From Campylobacter jejuni (lineage in GTDB: Bacteria > Campylobacterota > Campylobacteria > Campylobacterales > Campylobacteraceae), in contig NZ_NFOE01000091.1 in the NCBI RefSeq assembly GCF_002179635.1, forward strand, positions 16,606 to 80,605: 64,000 bases of DNA, written 5' to 3'. Shown here piece by piece: positions 36,889 through 45,090 of this stretch; position 1 is the first letter of the stretch, and every line of letters starts with the position of its first letter. The notes under the pieces were generated by a model. The model worked only from the letters and a program-made list of their open reading frames with translations. It had not been told where the DNA came from and made no database searches. The translations under genes were made by a program, and so were the position numbers.

Positions 36889-38220
36889 ATGGATATTATT
36901 TTTATACTTCAACTTTTTATTATTTTTTCTATGATAGCCATAGGTGGTAGATATGGTGGTATAGGACTTGGGGTTGCAGGTGGGCTTGGTATGTGTATTT
37001 TGGTTTTAGTCTTTGGTATGCAACCAGCTTCACTTCCTGTAAGTGTTGTGTTTATTATACTTGCTGTGATTACTTGCGTGAGTGTTTTGCAAAGCGCAGG
37101 CGGGCTTGATTTGCTAGTAAAAATAGCTGAAAAAGCATTAAAGAAAAAACCTCAAGCTATTGTTTTTATGGGTCCATTAATCACATCCACATTTACAATA
37201 TTTTGTGGTACTACTTATGTAGCTTTTTCTGTTTATCCAGTGATTGCTGAAGTAGCTGCTCAAGCTAAAATTCGCCCTGAAAGACCACTTTCGGTTTCAG
37301 TTATAGCAGCAGGTATTGCAGTGGTGGCTTCTCCTATGAGTGCAGCCACTGCAGGTATGGTGGCTATTTTAGCTGTTAGTGGTGTAGGGCTTGTTCAAAT
37401 ATTAGCTGTGGTAATGCCAGCATTTTTAATTGGTGTTGTATGTGCTTGTTTGAGTGTTTTTAAAAGAGGAAAAGAGCTTGAGCAAGATGAAGAATTTCAA
37501 AGAAGAGTAAGAGCAGGGGAATATCAGTTTTTAACTCAAGATAAACAAGAAGATAAACAAGAAACAGATCCTAAAGTAAAAAGAGCTTTATTGATATTTG
37601 CTTTGGGGATTTTAACCATTATTTTCTTTGGGACTTTTACGAATTTATTGCCTCATTATGAGCTTGCAAATGGTAAAATAGAAAGACTTTCTACTCCAAA
37701 TTTAATCCAAATGATCATGCTTGCAACAGCTTGTTTGATTATGCTTTTTGCTAAAGTTCCTGCTAATAAACTTGGTGAAGCTTCGGTATTTAAATCAGGA
37801 CTTATAGGCGTTGTAGGGGTTTTTGGTATAGCTTGGATGACAGGAACATTTTTTGAAGCTTATAAGCCTTTATTTAGCGATTCTTTATCGCATATTGTAG
37901 AGGATTATCCATATTTATTTGGTGTGGCTTTATTTGCTTTTTCTATGGTGATTTTTTCTCCAGCTGCAACAGTAGCAGCTTTGATGCCTTTGGGTGTGAG
38001 TTTGGGAATTCCTCCTCAAATTCTTATCGTGCTTTATCCTTGTGTGAGTGGAGATTTTATAGTCCCAGGAGCTAATCAAATAGCATGTGTGGCTTTTGAT
38101 AGAACAGGCACAACAAAAATAGGTAAATTTGTGATCAATCACTCTTATTTAAGACCAGGTTTTGCTTTAATTATCGGCGCTGTTGTAAGTGCTTATTTTA
38201 TATCACAAATAGTTTTTTAG
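36889..38220 (+). CDS. Anaerobic C4-dicarboxylate transporter, DcuA/DcuB family
   Basis: 443 residues, about ten membrane helices, with family features AIGGRYGGIGLGVAGGLG, LQSAGGLDLLV, a loop EEFQRRVRAG, and a C-terminal half with FVINHSYLRPG. Dcu carriers exchange fumarate, aspartate, malate and succinate. Whether it is DcuA or DcuB cannot be decided by eye. It sits behind argH in a probable operon and ends 3 bases from the convergent YheO-type regulator. Confidence 0.88.
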   Translation: MDIIFILQLFIIFSMIAIGGRYGGIGLGVAGGLGMCILVLVFGMQPASLPVSVVFIILAVITCVSVLQSAGGLDLLVKIAEKALKKKPQAIVFMGPLITSTFTIFCGTTYVAFSVYPVIAEVAAQAKIRPERPLSVSVIAAGIAVVASPMSAATAGMVAILAVSGVGLVQILAVVMPAFLIGVVCACLSVFKRGKELEQDEEFQRRVRAGEYQFLTQDKQEDKQETDPKVKRALLIFALGILTIIFFGTFTNLLPHYELANGKIERLSTPNLIQMIMLATACLIMLFAKVPANKLGEASVFKSGLIGVVGVFGIAWMTGTFFEAYKPLFSDSLSHIVEDYPYLFGVALFAFSMVIFSPAATVAALMPLGVSLGIPPQILIVLYPCVSGDFIVPGANQIACVAFDRTGTTKIGKFVINHSYLRPGFALIIGAVVSAYFISQIVF

Positions 38221-38223
38221 TTA

Positions 38224-38898
38224 TTAAAGGCTATTTTTAAGTTTTTGTAAATACCTATAGACGCTAGGTTCTGATATGTTAAGCGACTTAGCAACTATAG
38301 GTATGCTTCCTTTGATGTTAAAAATTCCTTTTGAATGAAGCTTTTTAATAATCTCATCTTTTTGCTCAGTGCTTAAGCTATATCCTGAATTTAAATATTT
38401 CAAATCTATGTTTTCGGCTAAAATATCTTCTATAGAATGACTAAGTGTTTCTATATTACTCACATTGTGTAAATTTACATTGTTTTGATTATGAATATCT
38501 AATAAATCACTAAAATCATTGATTTTTTCAAGTTCTATGATTTTACTAATAGCATTTCTAAGCTCTGTGGTATCGTGATTTATACATAAAATTCCCACAA
38601 TTTTATTTTGATTTTTTATAAAAAAAGTTGATCCAGTAACAATCTTAGATTTTCCAACCTTTGCTTTATAATCACATAAAAAGTCTTTATTTAAATACTC
38701 TTTTTCTTGTACAAGCTCACTTGCAAAAGAGGTTAGTGGAGAATTAATTGTTCTTCCGCTAATGTGGTTATTTGCAATAGCTGCTATATATGAACCCTCA
38801 TCTGAAATCACATGAAAAACGATTTCGTATTGATCTCCAAGCACCTGTCCTAAAAACTGAGTAAGTTTGATAAATAATTCTTTTTGTTGTTCATCCAT
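38224..38898 (-). CDS. YheO/DauR-type transcriptional regulator, ridA-operon copy
   Basis: 224 residues. YheO domain ~5-125 (ISGRTINSPLTSFA, GILCINHD) and C-terminal HTH GSIPIVAKSLNISEPSVYRYLQKLKN. It is clearly paralogous to the 32470 protein, with near-identical motifs. Divergent from the five-gene ridA operon across a 167-base region with repeats, so it is the probable regulator of that operon. By analogy with DauR/DguR, the ligand may be an amino acid or a derivative. Confidence 0.87.
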   Translation of the reverse strand: MDEQQKELFIKLTQFLGQVLGDQYEIVFHVISDEGSYIAAIANNHISGRTINSPLTSFASELVQEKEYLNKDFLCDYKAKVGKSKIVTGSTFFIKNQNKIVGILCINHDTTELRNAISKIIELEKINDFSDLLDIHNQNNVNLHNVSNIETLSHSIEDILAENIDLKYLNSGYSLSTEQKDEIIKKLHSKGIFNIKGSIPIVAKSLNISEPSVYRYLQKLKNSL

Positions 38899-38950
38899 GA
38901 TCTAGACCTTTTTGTTGTTTTTTGTTATTTTACAAAATATTTTCATCAAA

Positions 38951-38968
38951 GTTGTTAATATTTACAAC
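38951..38968. promoter_or_regulatory. Dyad GTTGT-N8-ACAAC in front of the regulator
   Basis: GTTGTTAATATTTACAAC, two 5-base arms with an AT-symmetric centre, about 53 bases upstream of the regulator start. A candidate operator. Confidence 0.4.
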
Positions 38969-38979
38969 AATAAAAAAAA

Positions 38980-39022
38980 TTATTATTATGATAAAAAAAT
39001 ATTGACAATTTATTATTATGAT
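38980..39022. promoter_or_regulatory. Two 13-bp direct repeats in the ridA operon promoter region
   Basis: TTATTATTATGAT occurs exactly twice (38980-38992, 39010-39022), 30 bases apart start to start, i.e. close to three helical turns, so the copies face the same side of the DNA. They lie just upstream of the likely promoter of ridA (a TATTATATTATGAT stretch at ~39028-39040). Confidence 0.5.
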
Positions 39023-39065
39023 GATAATATTATATTATGATTTCATTTAAACACAAGGAGTATAC

Positions 39066-39428
39066 ATGGCAAATTATCCAAAGGCTATAGGACCATATTC
39101 AGCTTATAGAGAAGCTAATGGTTTGTTATTTATTTCAGGACAACTTCCTATTAATCCAGAAAGTGGAAATATAGAAAGTGAAGATGTGAAAGAGCAAACA
39201 AGACAATCATTGTTAAATATTAAGGCTATATTAGAAGAAAATAATCTTTATTTTAACAATGTGGTTAAAACTACTTGTTTTTTAGCTAACATTGATGATT
39301 TTGTGGCTTTCAATGAGGTTTATTCTGAATTTTTTGCAGCTCCATATCCTGCAAGAAGTGCTTTTGCGGTAAAAGATCTTCCTAAAGGAGCAAAAGTGGA
39401 GATAGAGGTTATTGCTCATAAAGGATAG
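39066..39428 (+). CDS. ridA: RidA family enamine/imine deaminase
   Basis: 120 residues. RidA proteins hydrolyse 2-aminoacrylate and other enamines or imines released by PLP enzymes. The family pattern is clear: KAIGPYSAYREANGLLFISGQLP and C-terminal PYPARSAFAVKDLPKGAKVEIEVIA with the substrate-binding Arg and Glu. An AAGGAG site precedes the ATG. First gene of a five-gene operon; the metC-like gene two positions on could supply its substrate. Confidence 0.92.
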   Translation: MANYPKAIGPYSAYREANGLLFISGQLPINPESGNIESEDVKEQTRQSLLNIKAILEENNLYFNNVVKTTCFLANIDDFVAFNEVYSEFFAAPYPARSAFAVKDLPKGAKVEIEVIAHKG

Positions 39429-39431
39429 AGC

Positions 39432-40871
39432 ATGTTGGGTTTATTTTTTGCAGGATGTTCTATATTTTTACTTGTTTTTATGCTCTATAAAAAAATCAAC
39501 GCCCATATGGCGTTGCTTTTAAGTGGTTTATTCTTGTTAGCTTTAGCAGGAATTTTTGGACTTTCCCCTATCATTAGTGAAAAGCAATCTTTACATTTAG
39601 GTCTTTTTGATATTTTCCAAGTAGTAAATACTAAAATGTCAAGTACTCTAGCAGGACTTGGACTTACTTTGATGTGTATAGCAGGATTTTCTGCTTATAT
39701 GGATCATGTGGGTGCAAGCTATGCTTTATTTAAAGTATTTGAAAGACCTTTAAAGGCAGTAAAATCACCTTATATTTTATTGCTAGTTTCATATTTTGTA
39801 ATTCAGTTTTTAGTGCTTTTTATACCTTCACATGCAGGTTTAGCACTTTTGCTTATGGTTACAATGTATCCTATTTTAGTGCGTTCAGGTGTTTCTAAGC
39901 TTTCTGCGCTTTCGATTATTGCAATTTGTCAATATATTGATCACGGTCCAGGTAGTGGAAATGTGATTTTGGCTGCAAAAACAGCTGAAATTGATCCTGC
40001 GGTATATTTTGTGCATTATCAGCTTCCTACAACTGTGCCTATTATCATAGCAGTAGGTATTGCGATTTATTTTTGCTCAAAATATTTTGATAAAAAAGAA
40101 AATTTCACATTTAACCGTGATGATGTTGAAAAAGAATTAGCAGAACATGATGGTAAAAGTGAAGAGCTTAAAAAGCCACCTAGAATTTATGCGATTTTAC
40201 CTATTATACCTTTAGTATTAATTTTGGGCTTTAGTAGTGTTTTAGATAGCATTATGGTGTTAATGGGGCTTACCACTATGGAAGAAGTTAAAGCAGCTTC
40301 ATCTACTGCTATTAAAATGAATGTGCCAGTTGCTATGATGATTTCAACCTTTATAGCGATTGTTTTTGAAATCATTCGTTATAAAAGTTTAATTGATACT
40401 TTAAATTCTATCATGGTATTTTTCAAAGGTATGGGACATTTGTTTGTAATCACAGTTTCTTTGATCGTTTGTGGTCAAGTTTTTGCAAGCGGACTTTTAT
40501 CAGTTGGTTTTGTGGATACTTTAATAGGTTTTGCAAAAGATGCAGGTTTTGGAGTGCTTGCTATTATTATAGCAGTTTCTATTTTGCTTGCTGTGTGTGC
40601 ATTTTTAATGGGTTCAGGAAATGCAGCATTTTTTTCTTTTGCACCACTTATCCCAAATATAGCAAAATCTTTTGGCGTTGAAATCATAGCTATGATAGCA
40701 CCTATTCAAATTATGACAGGTTTTGGTAGATGTGTTTCACCTATTGCACCTGCTATTTTGGCGATTTCAGCTATGGCTAAAGTAAATCCATTACAAGTTG
40801 TAAAAAGAACAGCTATTCCTATGCTTGTAGCTGCTATTGTTAATGTGATTATGACTTATGTTTATCTATAA
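39432..40871 (+). CDS. DcuC-family C4-dicarboxylate transporter
   Basis: 479 residues, about twelve membrane helices. The N-terminus FAGCSIFLLVFMLYKK and blocks YMDHVGASYALFKVF, IDHGPGSGNVILAAKTAEI and AFLMGSGNAAFFSFAPL match the DcuC family. It starts 3 bases after ridA. It is probably the uptake or exchange system for the pathway of this operon; the substrate is inferred only from the family. Confidence 0.88.
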   Translation: MLGLFFAGCSIFLLVFMLYKKINAHMALLLSGLFLLALAGIFGLSPIISEKQSLHLGLFDIFQVVNTKMSSTLAGLGLTLMCIAGFSAYMDHVGASYALFKVFERPLKAVKSPYILLLVSYFVIQFLVLFIPSHAGLALLLMVTMYPILVRSGVSKLSALSIIAICQYIDHGPGSGNVILAAKTAEIDPAVYFVHYQLPTTVPIIIAVGIAIYFCSKYFDKKENFTFNRDDVEKELAEHDGKSEELKKPPRIYAILPIIPLVLILGFSSVLDSIMVLMGLTTMEEVKAASSTAIKMNVPVAMMISTFIAIVFEIIRYKSLIDTLNSIMVFFKGMGHLFVITVSLIVCGQVFASGLLSVGFVDTLIGFAKDAGFGVLAIIIAVSILLAVCAFLMGSGNAAFFSFAPLIPNIAKSFGVEIIAMIAPIQIMTGFGRCVSPIAPAILAISAMAKVNPLQVVKRTAIPMLVAAIVNVIMTYVYL

Positions 40872-40884
40872 AAAGGAGTACAAA

Positions 40885-42054
40885 ATGAACAACAAAACTA
40901 AATTAATCCACCTAGGAAGAGGCGATCAAAACGCCGAAGTAAGATCGGTTAATCCAACCTTAATGCGTGCATCAACTATACTTTTTAAAGATCACGCAAC
41001 TTGGCAAAAATACCGCGAGCTAAGAAAAAATGAGCGTGTTTTGAGTTATGGTGCTAGAGGAACAGCTACAAATTTTGAACTTGAAAAACTAATTTGTGAG
41101 CTTGAAGGTGGCCATAGAGCGCAACTTTTCCCAACAGGGCTTGCAGCATTAGCTATGGTGCTTTTAAATTATGCTAGTAAAGATGCTCATTTTTTAATCA
41201 CTGATGCTATTTATGGACCTGTTAGAACAATTTGTGATTTATTTTTAACTAAAATGGGCGTAGAAATTGACTTTTTAAAAGCTGATGCCTCTGATGTAGA
41301 AGAAAAGATTAAACCAAATACAAAATTAATCCTTTGTGAAAGCCCAGGTTCTATACTTTATGAAATCATAGATTTGCCAAAACTTTGCGAAATTGCGCAC
41401 AAACATAACATACCAGTAGCGATTGATAATACTTATTCAAGCGGGTATTTTTTAAATCCGCTTGAGCTTGGAGTAGATATTTCAGTAATTGCCGCGACTA
41501 AGTACTTAAGTGGGCATTCAGATGTTACTATGGGTATAGTAGTGATTAATGAAAAAGAATGGAAAAATTTTGACAAATTGCCAGAAGCTTTAGGATTTAC
41601 TACAAGTCCTGATGATGCTTATTTAGTACTTCGTGGTATGAGAACTTTAGATGTAAGAATGAGGGCTCATGAAAAAAGTGCAGATGAGGTAGTAGAATTT
41701 TTACAAAGTAGAAAAGAAGTTAAAACAATCTTTTATCCAAAATTAAAAACTCATCCAAACCATGAAGTTTTTATGCGCGATCATAAAGGCGCTAATGGTA
41801 TGGTAACGATTGAATTTGCAGATGGTATTTCAAAAGAACAAGCCATTAAATTTGTAGATAATTTAGAGTATTTTTCAATCGGTGCAAGCTGGGGTGGATA
41901 TGAGAGTTTAGCTACTGTTACTACTCCACCAAGAACTGCGACAGATTGGAGTGCTAGAGGGCCTTTTGTGAGATTTCATATAGGTCTTGAAGATAGTAAG
42001 GATTTGATTGCTGATTTAAAACAAGCATTTGAAAAAATAAATTTTAAAGGATAA
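40885..42054 (+). CDS. Cys/Met metabolism PLP enzyme (cystathionine beta-lyase type)
   Basis: 389 residues from ATG 40885 behind AAAAGGAG; an in-frame ATG at 40858 lies inside dcuC and is rejected. PLP Lys in the ATKYLSGHSDV motif, with YSYG-like LSYGARGTATNFELEKLICELEG and FPTGLAALAMVL. C. jejuni annotation calls the equivalent metC. It may cleave a C-S bond in a cysteine conjugate, yielding an aminoacrylate that RidA would hydrolyse. Gamma-synthase or gamma-lyase activity cannot be excluded. Confidence 0.88.
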   Translation: MNNKTKLIHLGRGDQNAEVRSVNPTLMRASTILFKDHATWQKYRELRKNERVLSYGARGTATNFELEKLICELEGGHRAQLFPTGLAALAMVLLNYASKDAHFLITDAIYGPVRTICDLFLTKMGVEIDFLKADASDVEEKIKPNTKLILCESPGSILYEIIDLPKLCEIAHKHNIPVAIDNTYSSGYFLNPLELGVDISVIAATKYLSGHSDVTMGIVVINEKEWKNFDKLPEALGFTTSPDDAYLVLRGMRTLDVRMRAHEKSADEVVEFLQSRKEVKTIFYPKLKTHPNHEVFMRDHKGANGMVTIEFADGISKEQAIKFVDNLEYFSIGASWGGYESLATVTTPPRTATDWSARGPFVRFHIGLEDSKDLIADLKQAFEKINFKG

Positions 42055-42057
42055 AAC

Positions 42058-43422
42058 ATGGGTGTGAGTGTATTTGATATGAGGTTGCTTCAAGATTCTT
42101 GGAGCACCCCTGCAATGAGAGCTATTTTTAGTGAAGAAAATAGAATTCAAAAATGGCTTGATGTAGAAGCTGCCCTGGCAAAAACTCAAGCAAAACTTGG
42201 CATTATCCCTAATGAAGCAGCTATAGAAATAGCTAAAAAGGCTCATTATAAATTTATGGATATGGATTTTATTTTTGCTGAGTTTAAAAAGACCAAACAC
42301 CCTTTAGTACCTACTGTGCGTGGTTTAGAAAAAGCTTGCGAAAATGGTCTTGGTGAATATGTGCATTTTGGTGTAACAACGCAAGATATCATTGATACAG
42401 GCATAGTTTTACAATTTAAAGAAGCTATGGCTTTAATCAAGCAAGATTTAAAAGATATAGCTAAAAATTTAGCAAAAATTGCAAAAGAGCATAAAAATAC
42501 AGCGATGATGGGAAGAACCTTAGCTTTACAAGCTTTGCCTATAACTTTTGGACACAAAGTTGCAATTTGGCTTAGTGAGCTTAATCGCCACTATGAAAGA
42601 ATTATTGAACTTGAAAAAAGATTATATGCAGGATTAATCGTAGGCGCAGTAGGAACTAAAGCAAGCTTAAGTGACAAGGCTAATGAAGTAGAAAAACTTA
42701 CTTTAGAAAGCTTAGGTTTAGAAGTTCCTGATATCTCATGGCAACCAGCAAGAGATCGTTTCATTGAGCTTGGTTATGTTTTAGGCAATATCAATGCAAC
42801 ATTTAACAAAATCGCACATCAACTTTTAATCTTAGCTCATAATGAAATCGATGAAATTGCTGAACCTTTTGGAAAAGGTCAAGTAGGAAGCTCTACTATG
42901 CCTCATAAAAGAAATCCTGCAGTAAGTGAAAACGCAGTGACTGTAAGTAATGCCCTAAGAGCTAATATTGCAATTTTAAGCGATATAGAAAGACATGAGC
43001 ATGAAAGAGATGGTCAAGTTTGGAAAATGGAATGGAAGCTTTTACCAGAAGCATTTTTAATGCTTTCGGTGGTATTAGCAAATATGAAATTTGTCTTTGA
43101 TGATTTAGAAGTTAAAAAAGACAAAATGTTAAAAAATCTTGATACGCTTAATGGCTTTGTATTAGCAGAGCGCGTGATGTTTGCTTTGAGTGATCATTAT
43201 GGTAAACAACATGCACATGAAATTGTTTATGAAAATGCTATGAGAGGTATAGAAAATCATAAAACTTTCAAAGAAGTTTTACTTGAAGATGAGCGTGTGA
43301 GTAAGGTTTTAAGTGAAAAAGACATTGATGTTTTAATGGATGCTACAACTTATGTAGGTTATGCACCAAAATTAGTTGATGAGTTCTTAGAAAAAATCGC
43401 TAATGCACCAATTCTAAAGTAG
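42058..43422 (+). CDS. Fumarase/aspartase-superfamily lyase, adenylosuccinate-lyase-like
   Basis: 454 residues. N-terminal DMRLLQDSWSTPAMRAIFSEENRIQKWLDVEAALA, middle GRTLALQALPITFGHK, and superfamily signature GSSTMPHKRNP. These enzymes release fumarate (or a related C4 acid) from a C-N bond. The housekeeping purB is expected elsewhere, and the operon context points to a catabolic lyase, comparable to iminodisuccinate or carboxymuconate-type members. It begins 3 bases after the PLP enzyme. Confidence 0.87.
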   Translation: MGVSVFDMRLLQDSWSTPAMRAIFSEENRIQKWLDVEAALAKTQAKLGIIPNEAAIEIAKKAHYKFMDMDFIFAEFKKTKHPLVPTVRGLEKACENGLGEYVHFGVTTQDIIDTGIVLQFKEAMALIKQDLKDIAKNLAKIAKEHKNTAMMGRTLALQALPITFGHKVAIWLSELNRHYERIIELEKRLYAGLIVGAVGTKASLSDKANEVEKLTLESLGLEVPDISWQPARDRFIELGYVLGNINATFNKIAHQLLILAHNEIDEIAEPFGKGQVGSSTMPHKRNPAVSENAVTVSNALRANIAILSDIERHEHERDGQVWKMEWKLLPEAFLMLSVVLANMKFVFDDLEVKKDKMLKNLDTLNGFVLAERVMFALSDHYGKQHAHEIVYENAMRGIENHKTFKEVLLEDERVSKVLSEKDIDVLMDATTYVGYAPKLVDEFLEKIANAPILK

Positions 43423-43428
43423 GAAAAA

Positions 43429-44769
43429 ATGTATTTAAGTGAAAAACTAGCCGAATTTATCGTAAATTTAGACTATGAAGCTATCCCTAGTGAAGTAAAG
43501 CAAAGAGCAAAAGAGCTTATGCTTGATGCACTAGGAACAGCCCTAGCTGCTAAAAATGAAGCTTGTGTTTTAAATGCAACTAAGGCTTTTGAAGCTTTAA
43601 GCGTAAATCCTAGTGAAAAAATTTGGAGTGGGGATAAAAAGCTTGATGTAATTTATGCTGCGATGGTAAATGCTATCGCAGCACATGCCCTTGATTTTGA
43701 TGATACTCATACTGAAGCTATTTTGCACGCTAGTGCTATTTTAACTCCACTTTGTTTAACTTATGGATTTAGCGTAAGTAAGGATGGAAAAAAAGTTTTA
43801 AAAGCCTTTATTGTTGGTTGGGAAATTGCTGCTAGAGTGGGTATAGCAAGCAAAGGAAGTTTCCATAAACGCGGCTTTCACACTACAGCTATAGCAGGAA
43901 TTTTTGGTAGTGTGGCTGCAAGCTGTGTTTTGCTTGATTTAAACAAAGAACAAATCATCAATGCACTAGGTTTAGCAGGAAGTTTTGCAAGTGGGGTGAA
44001 TGAGTTTTTATCTAATGGGTCTAATTCTAAAGTTTTACACATAGCTAATGCTTTGAAAAATGGAATTTTAGTAGCAAATTGCGCAAAAGCTAATATGAGC
44101 GGTCCTTTGAGTATATTTGAAGGAAGGGATAATATCTTTAGAACTTTTGGCTTAGAAGATGAGTGTGATAAAAATGAACTTTGCAAGGGCTTGAATGAAA
44201 TTTGGCAAGTAATGCAAGTTTCGTTAAAACCTTATCCAAGCTGTCATTTTGCACATGGGCTTATTGATTGTGCTATGAGTTTAAGAAATGATGGCTTAAA
44301 AGCACAAGATATCAAAAGTATACATTGCTTTGTAGATGAGGTGCCAATTTCATTTATCTGTGATCCAATAGAAGCAAAATACACTCCACAAAGTGCTTAT
44401 GCGGCCAAATTTTCTATGCCTTTTTTAATGGCTTTGGCATTTTTTGATGGCAAGATCACTTTAAAATCTTATGAAGATTTAAGCAGGAGTGAAGTAATAG
44501 AATTTGCTAAAAAAATTAGCTATGAAAAGAAAAAATCTAGTGGTTTCCCTAAATACTTTCCAGGGCATTTAGAAGCTGTTTTAAATGATGGAAGAGTAAT
44601 TAAAAAAGATGTGTTTATAAATAAAGGAAATTTTGATAATCCTTTAAGTTTTGATGAATTAAAAGATAAATTTCTTTCTAATGCTAGCATAGCACTTTCT
44701 TTAGAAAAGGCTGAGGAATTAGTCAAAAAGCTCCAAAATTTAGAAAATCTAAATGGTTTTGATTTCTAG
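43429..44769 (+). CDS. MmgE/PrpD family protein
   Basis: 446 residues with the family layout: a helical N-terminal domain (AHALDFDDTHTEAILHASA, KRGFHTTAIAGIFGSVAAS) and a smaller C-terminal domain. The family holds methylcitrate dehydratase, cis-aconitate decarboxylase and iminodisuccinate epimerase. No propionate (prp) genes are adjacent, so methylcitrate dehydration is not the obvious role. Beside a fumarase-superfamily lyase, an epimerase or dehydratase acting on a di- or tricarboxylate is plausible. Last gene of the operon; a strong terminator follows. The frame is intact over its full length. Confidence 0.87.
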   Translation: MYLSEKLAEFIVNLDYEAIPSEVKQRAKELMLDALGTALAAKNEACVLNATKAFEALSVNPSEKIWSGDKKLDVIYAAMVNAIAAHALDFDDTHTEAILHASAILTPLCLTYGFSVSKDGKKVLKAFIVGWEIAARVGIASKGSFHKRGFHTTAIAGIFGSVAASCVLLDLNKEQIINALGLAGSFASGVNEFLSNGSNSKVLHIANALKNGILVANCAKANMSGPLSIFEGRDNIFRTFGLEDECDKNELCKGLNEIWQVMQVSLKPYPSCHFAHGLIDCAMSLRNDGLKAQDIKSIHCFVDEVPISFICDPIEAKYTPQSAYAAKFSMPFLMALAFFDGKITLKSYEDLSRSEVIEFAKKISYEKKKSSGFPKYFPGHLEAVLNDGRVIKKDVFINKGNFDNPLSFDELKDKFLSNASIALSLEKAEELVKKLQNLENLNGFDF

Positions 44770-44797
44770 CAATCTCATTTTTTTGAGATTGCTTATT
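44768..44797 (+). terminator. Rho-independent terminator of the ridA operon
   Basis: AGCAATCTCA / TGAGATTGCT, a perfect 10-bp stem with a six-T loop, followed by TATTATTTT. It overlaps the MmgE stop codon. Confidence 0.85.
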
Positions 44798-44827
44798 ATT
44801 TTAAAAAAGAAATAATTTAATTTTTTA

Positions 44828-44833
44828 TATAAT
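44828..44833 (+). promoter_or_regulatory. -10 box of feoAB
   Basis: TATAAT in TTTTATATAATG, 30 bases before the feoA ATG. The region is AT-rich and could hold a Fur box, but none stands out clearly. Confidence 0.55.
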
Positions 44834-44862
44834 GTTTTATCTTAGTTTTTGTAAGGAAAAAC

Positions 44863-45090
44863 ATGACTTTAGATACATTAAAAGATAATGAAGAAGCTCT
44901 TATAGTAGGTTTTGAAGCAGATAAACAACTCCAAGCAAGACTTTTTAGTTTTGGTTTTGCAAAAAACAAAAAAGTTAAAAAAATTCGCTCTTCCATAGCA
45001 AATTCTACTATTATGGTAGAACTTGATACAACTTGCGTGATTTTACGCTCAAGTGAAGCAAAAATAATACAAATTTCAAAAGAGTTCTAA
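44863..45090 (+). CDS. feoA: Ferrous iron transport protein A
   Basis: 75-residue SH3-like cytoplasmic protein needed with FeoB for Fe(II) uptake: EEALIVGFEADKQLQARLFSFGF near the N-terminus, ending with ILRSSEAKIIQI. AAGGAAAAA precedes the ATG. Its stop overlaps the feoB ATG. Confidence 0.9.
   Translation: MTLDTLKDNEEALIVGFEADKQLQARLFSFGFAKNKKVKKIRSSIANSTIMVELDTTCVILRSSEAKIIQISKEF

Noticed and set aside
42058..43422. The housekeeping adenylosuccinate lyase purB
   Set aside because: It carries the superfamily signature, but the catabolic operon context and the separate purB known in C. jejuni make a different lyase more likely. Finding no other purB in the genome would reverse this.
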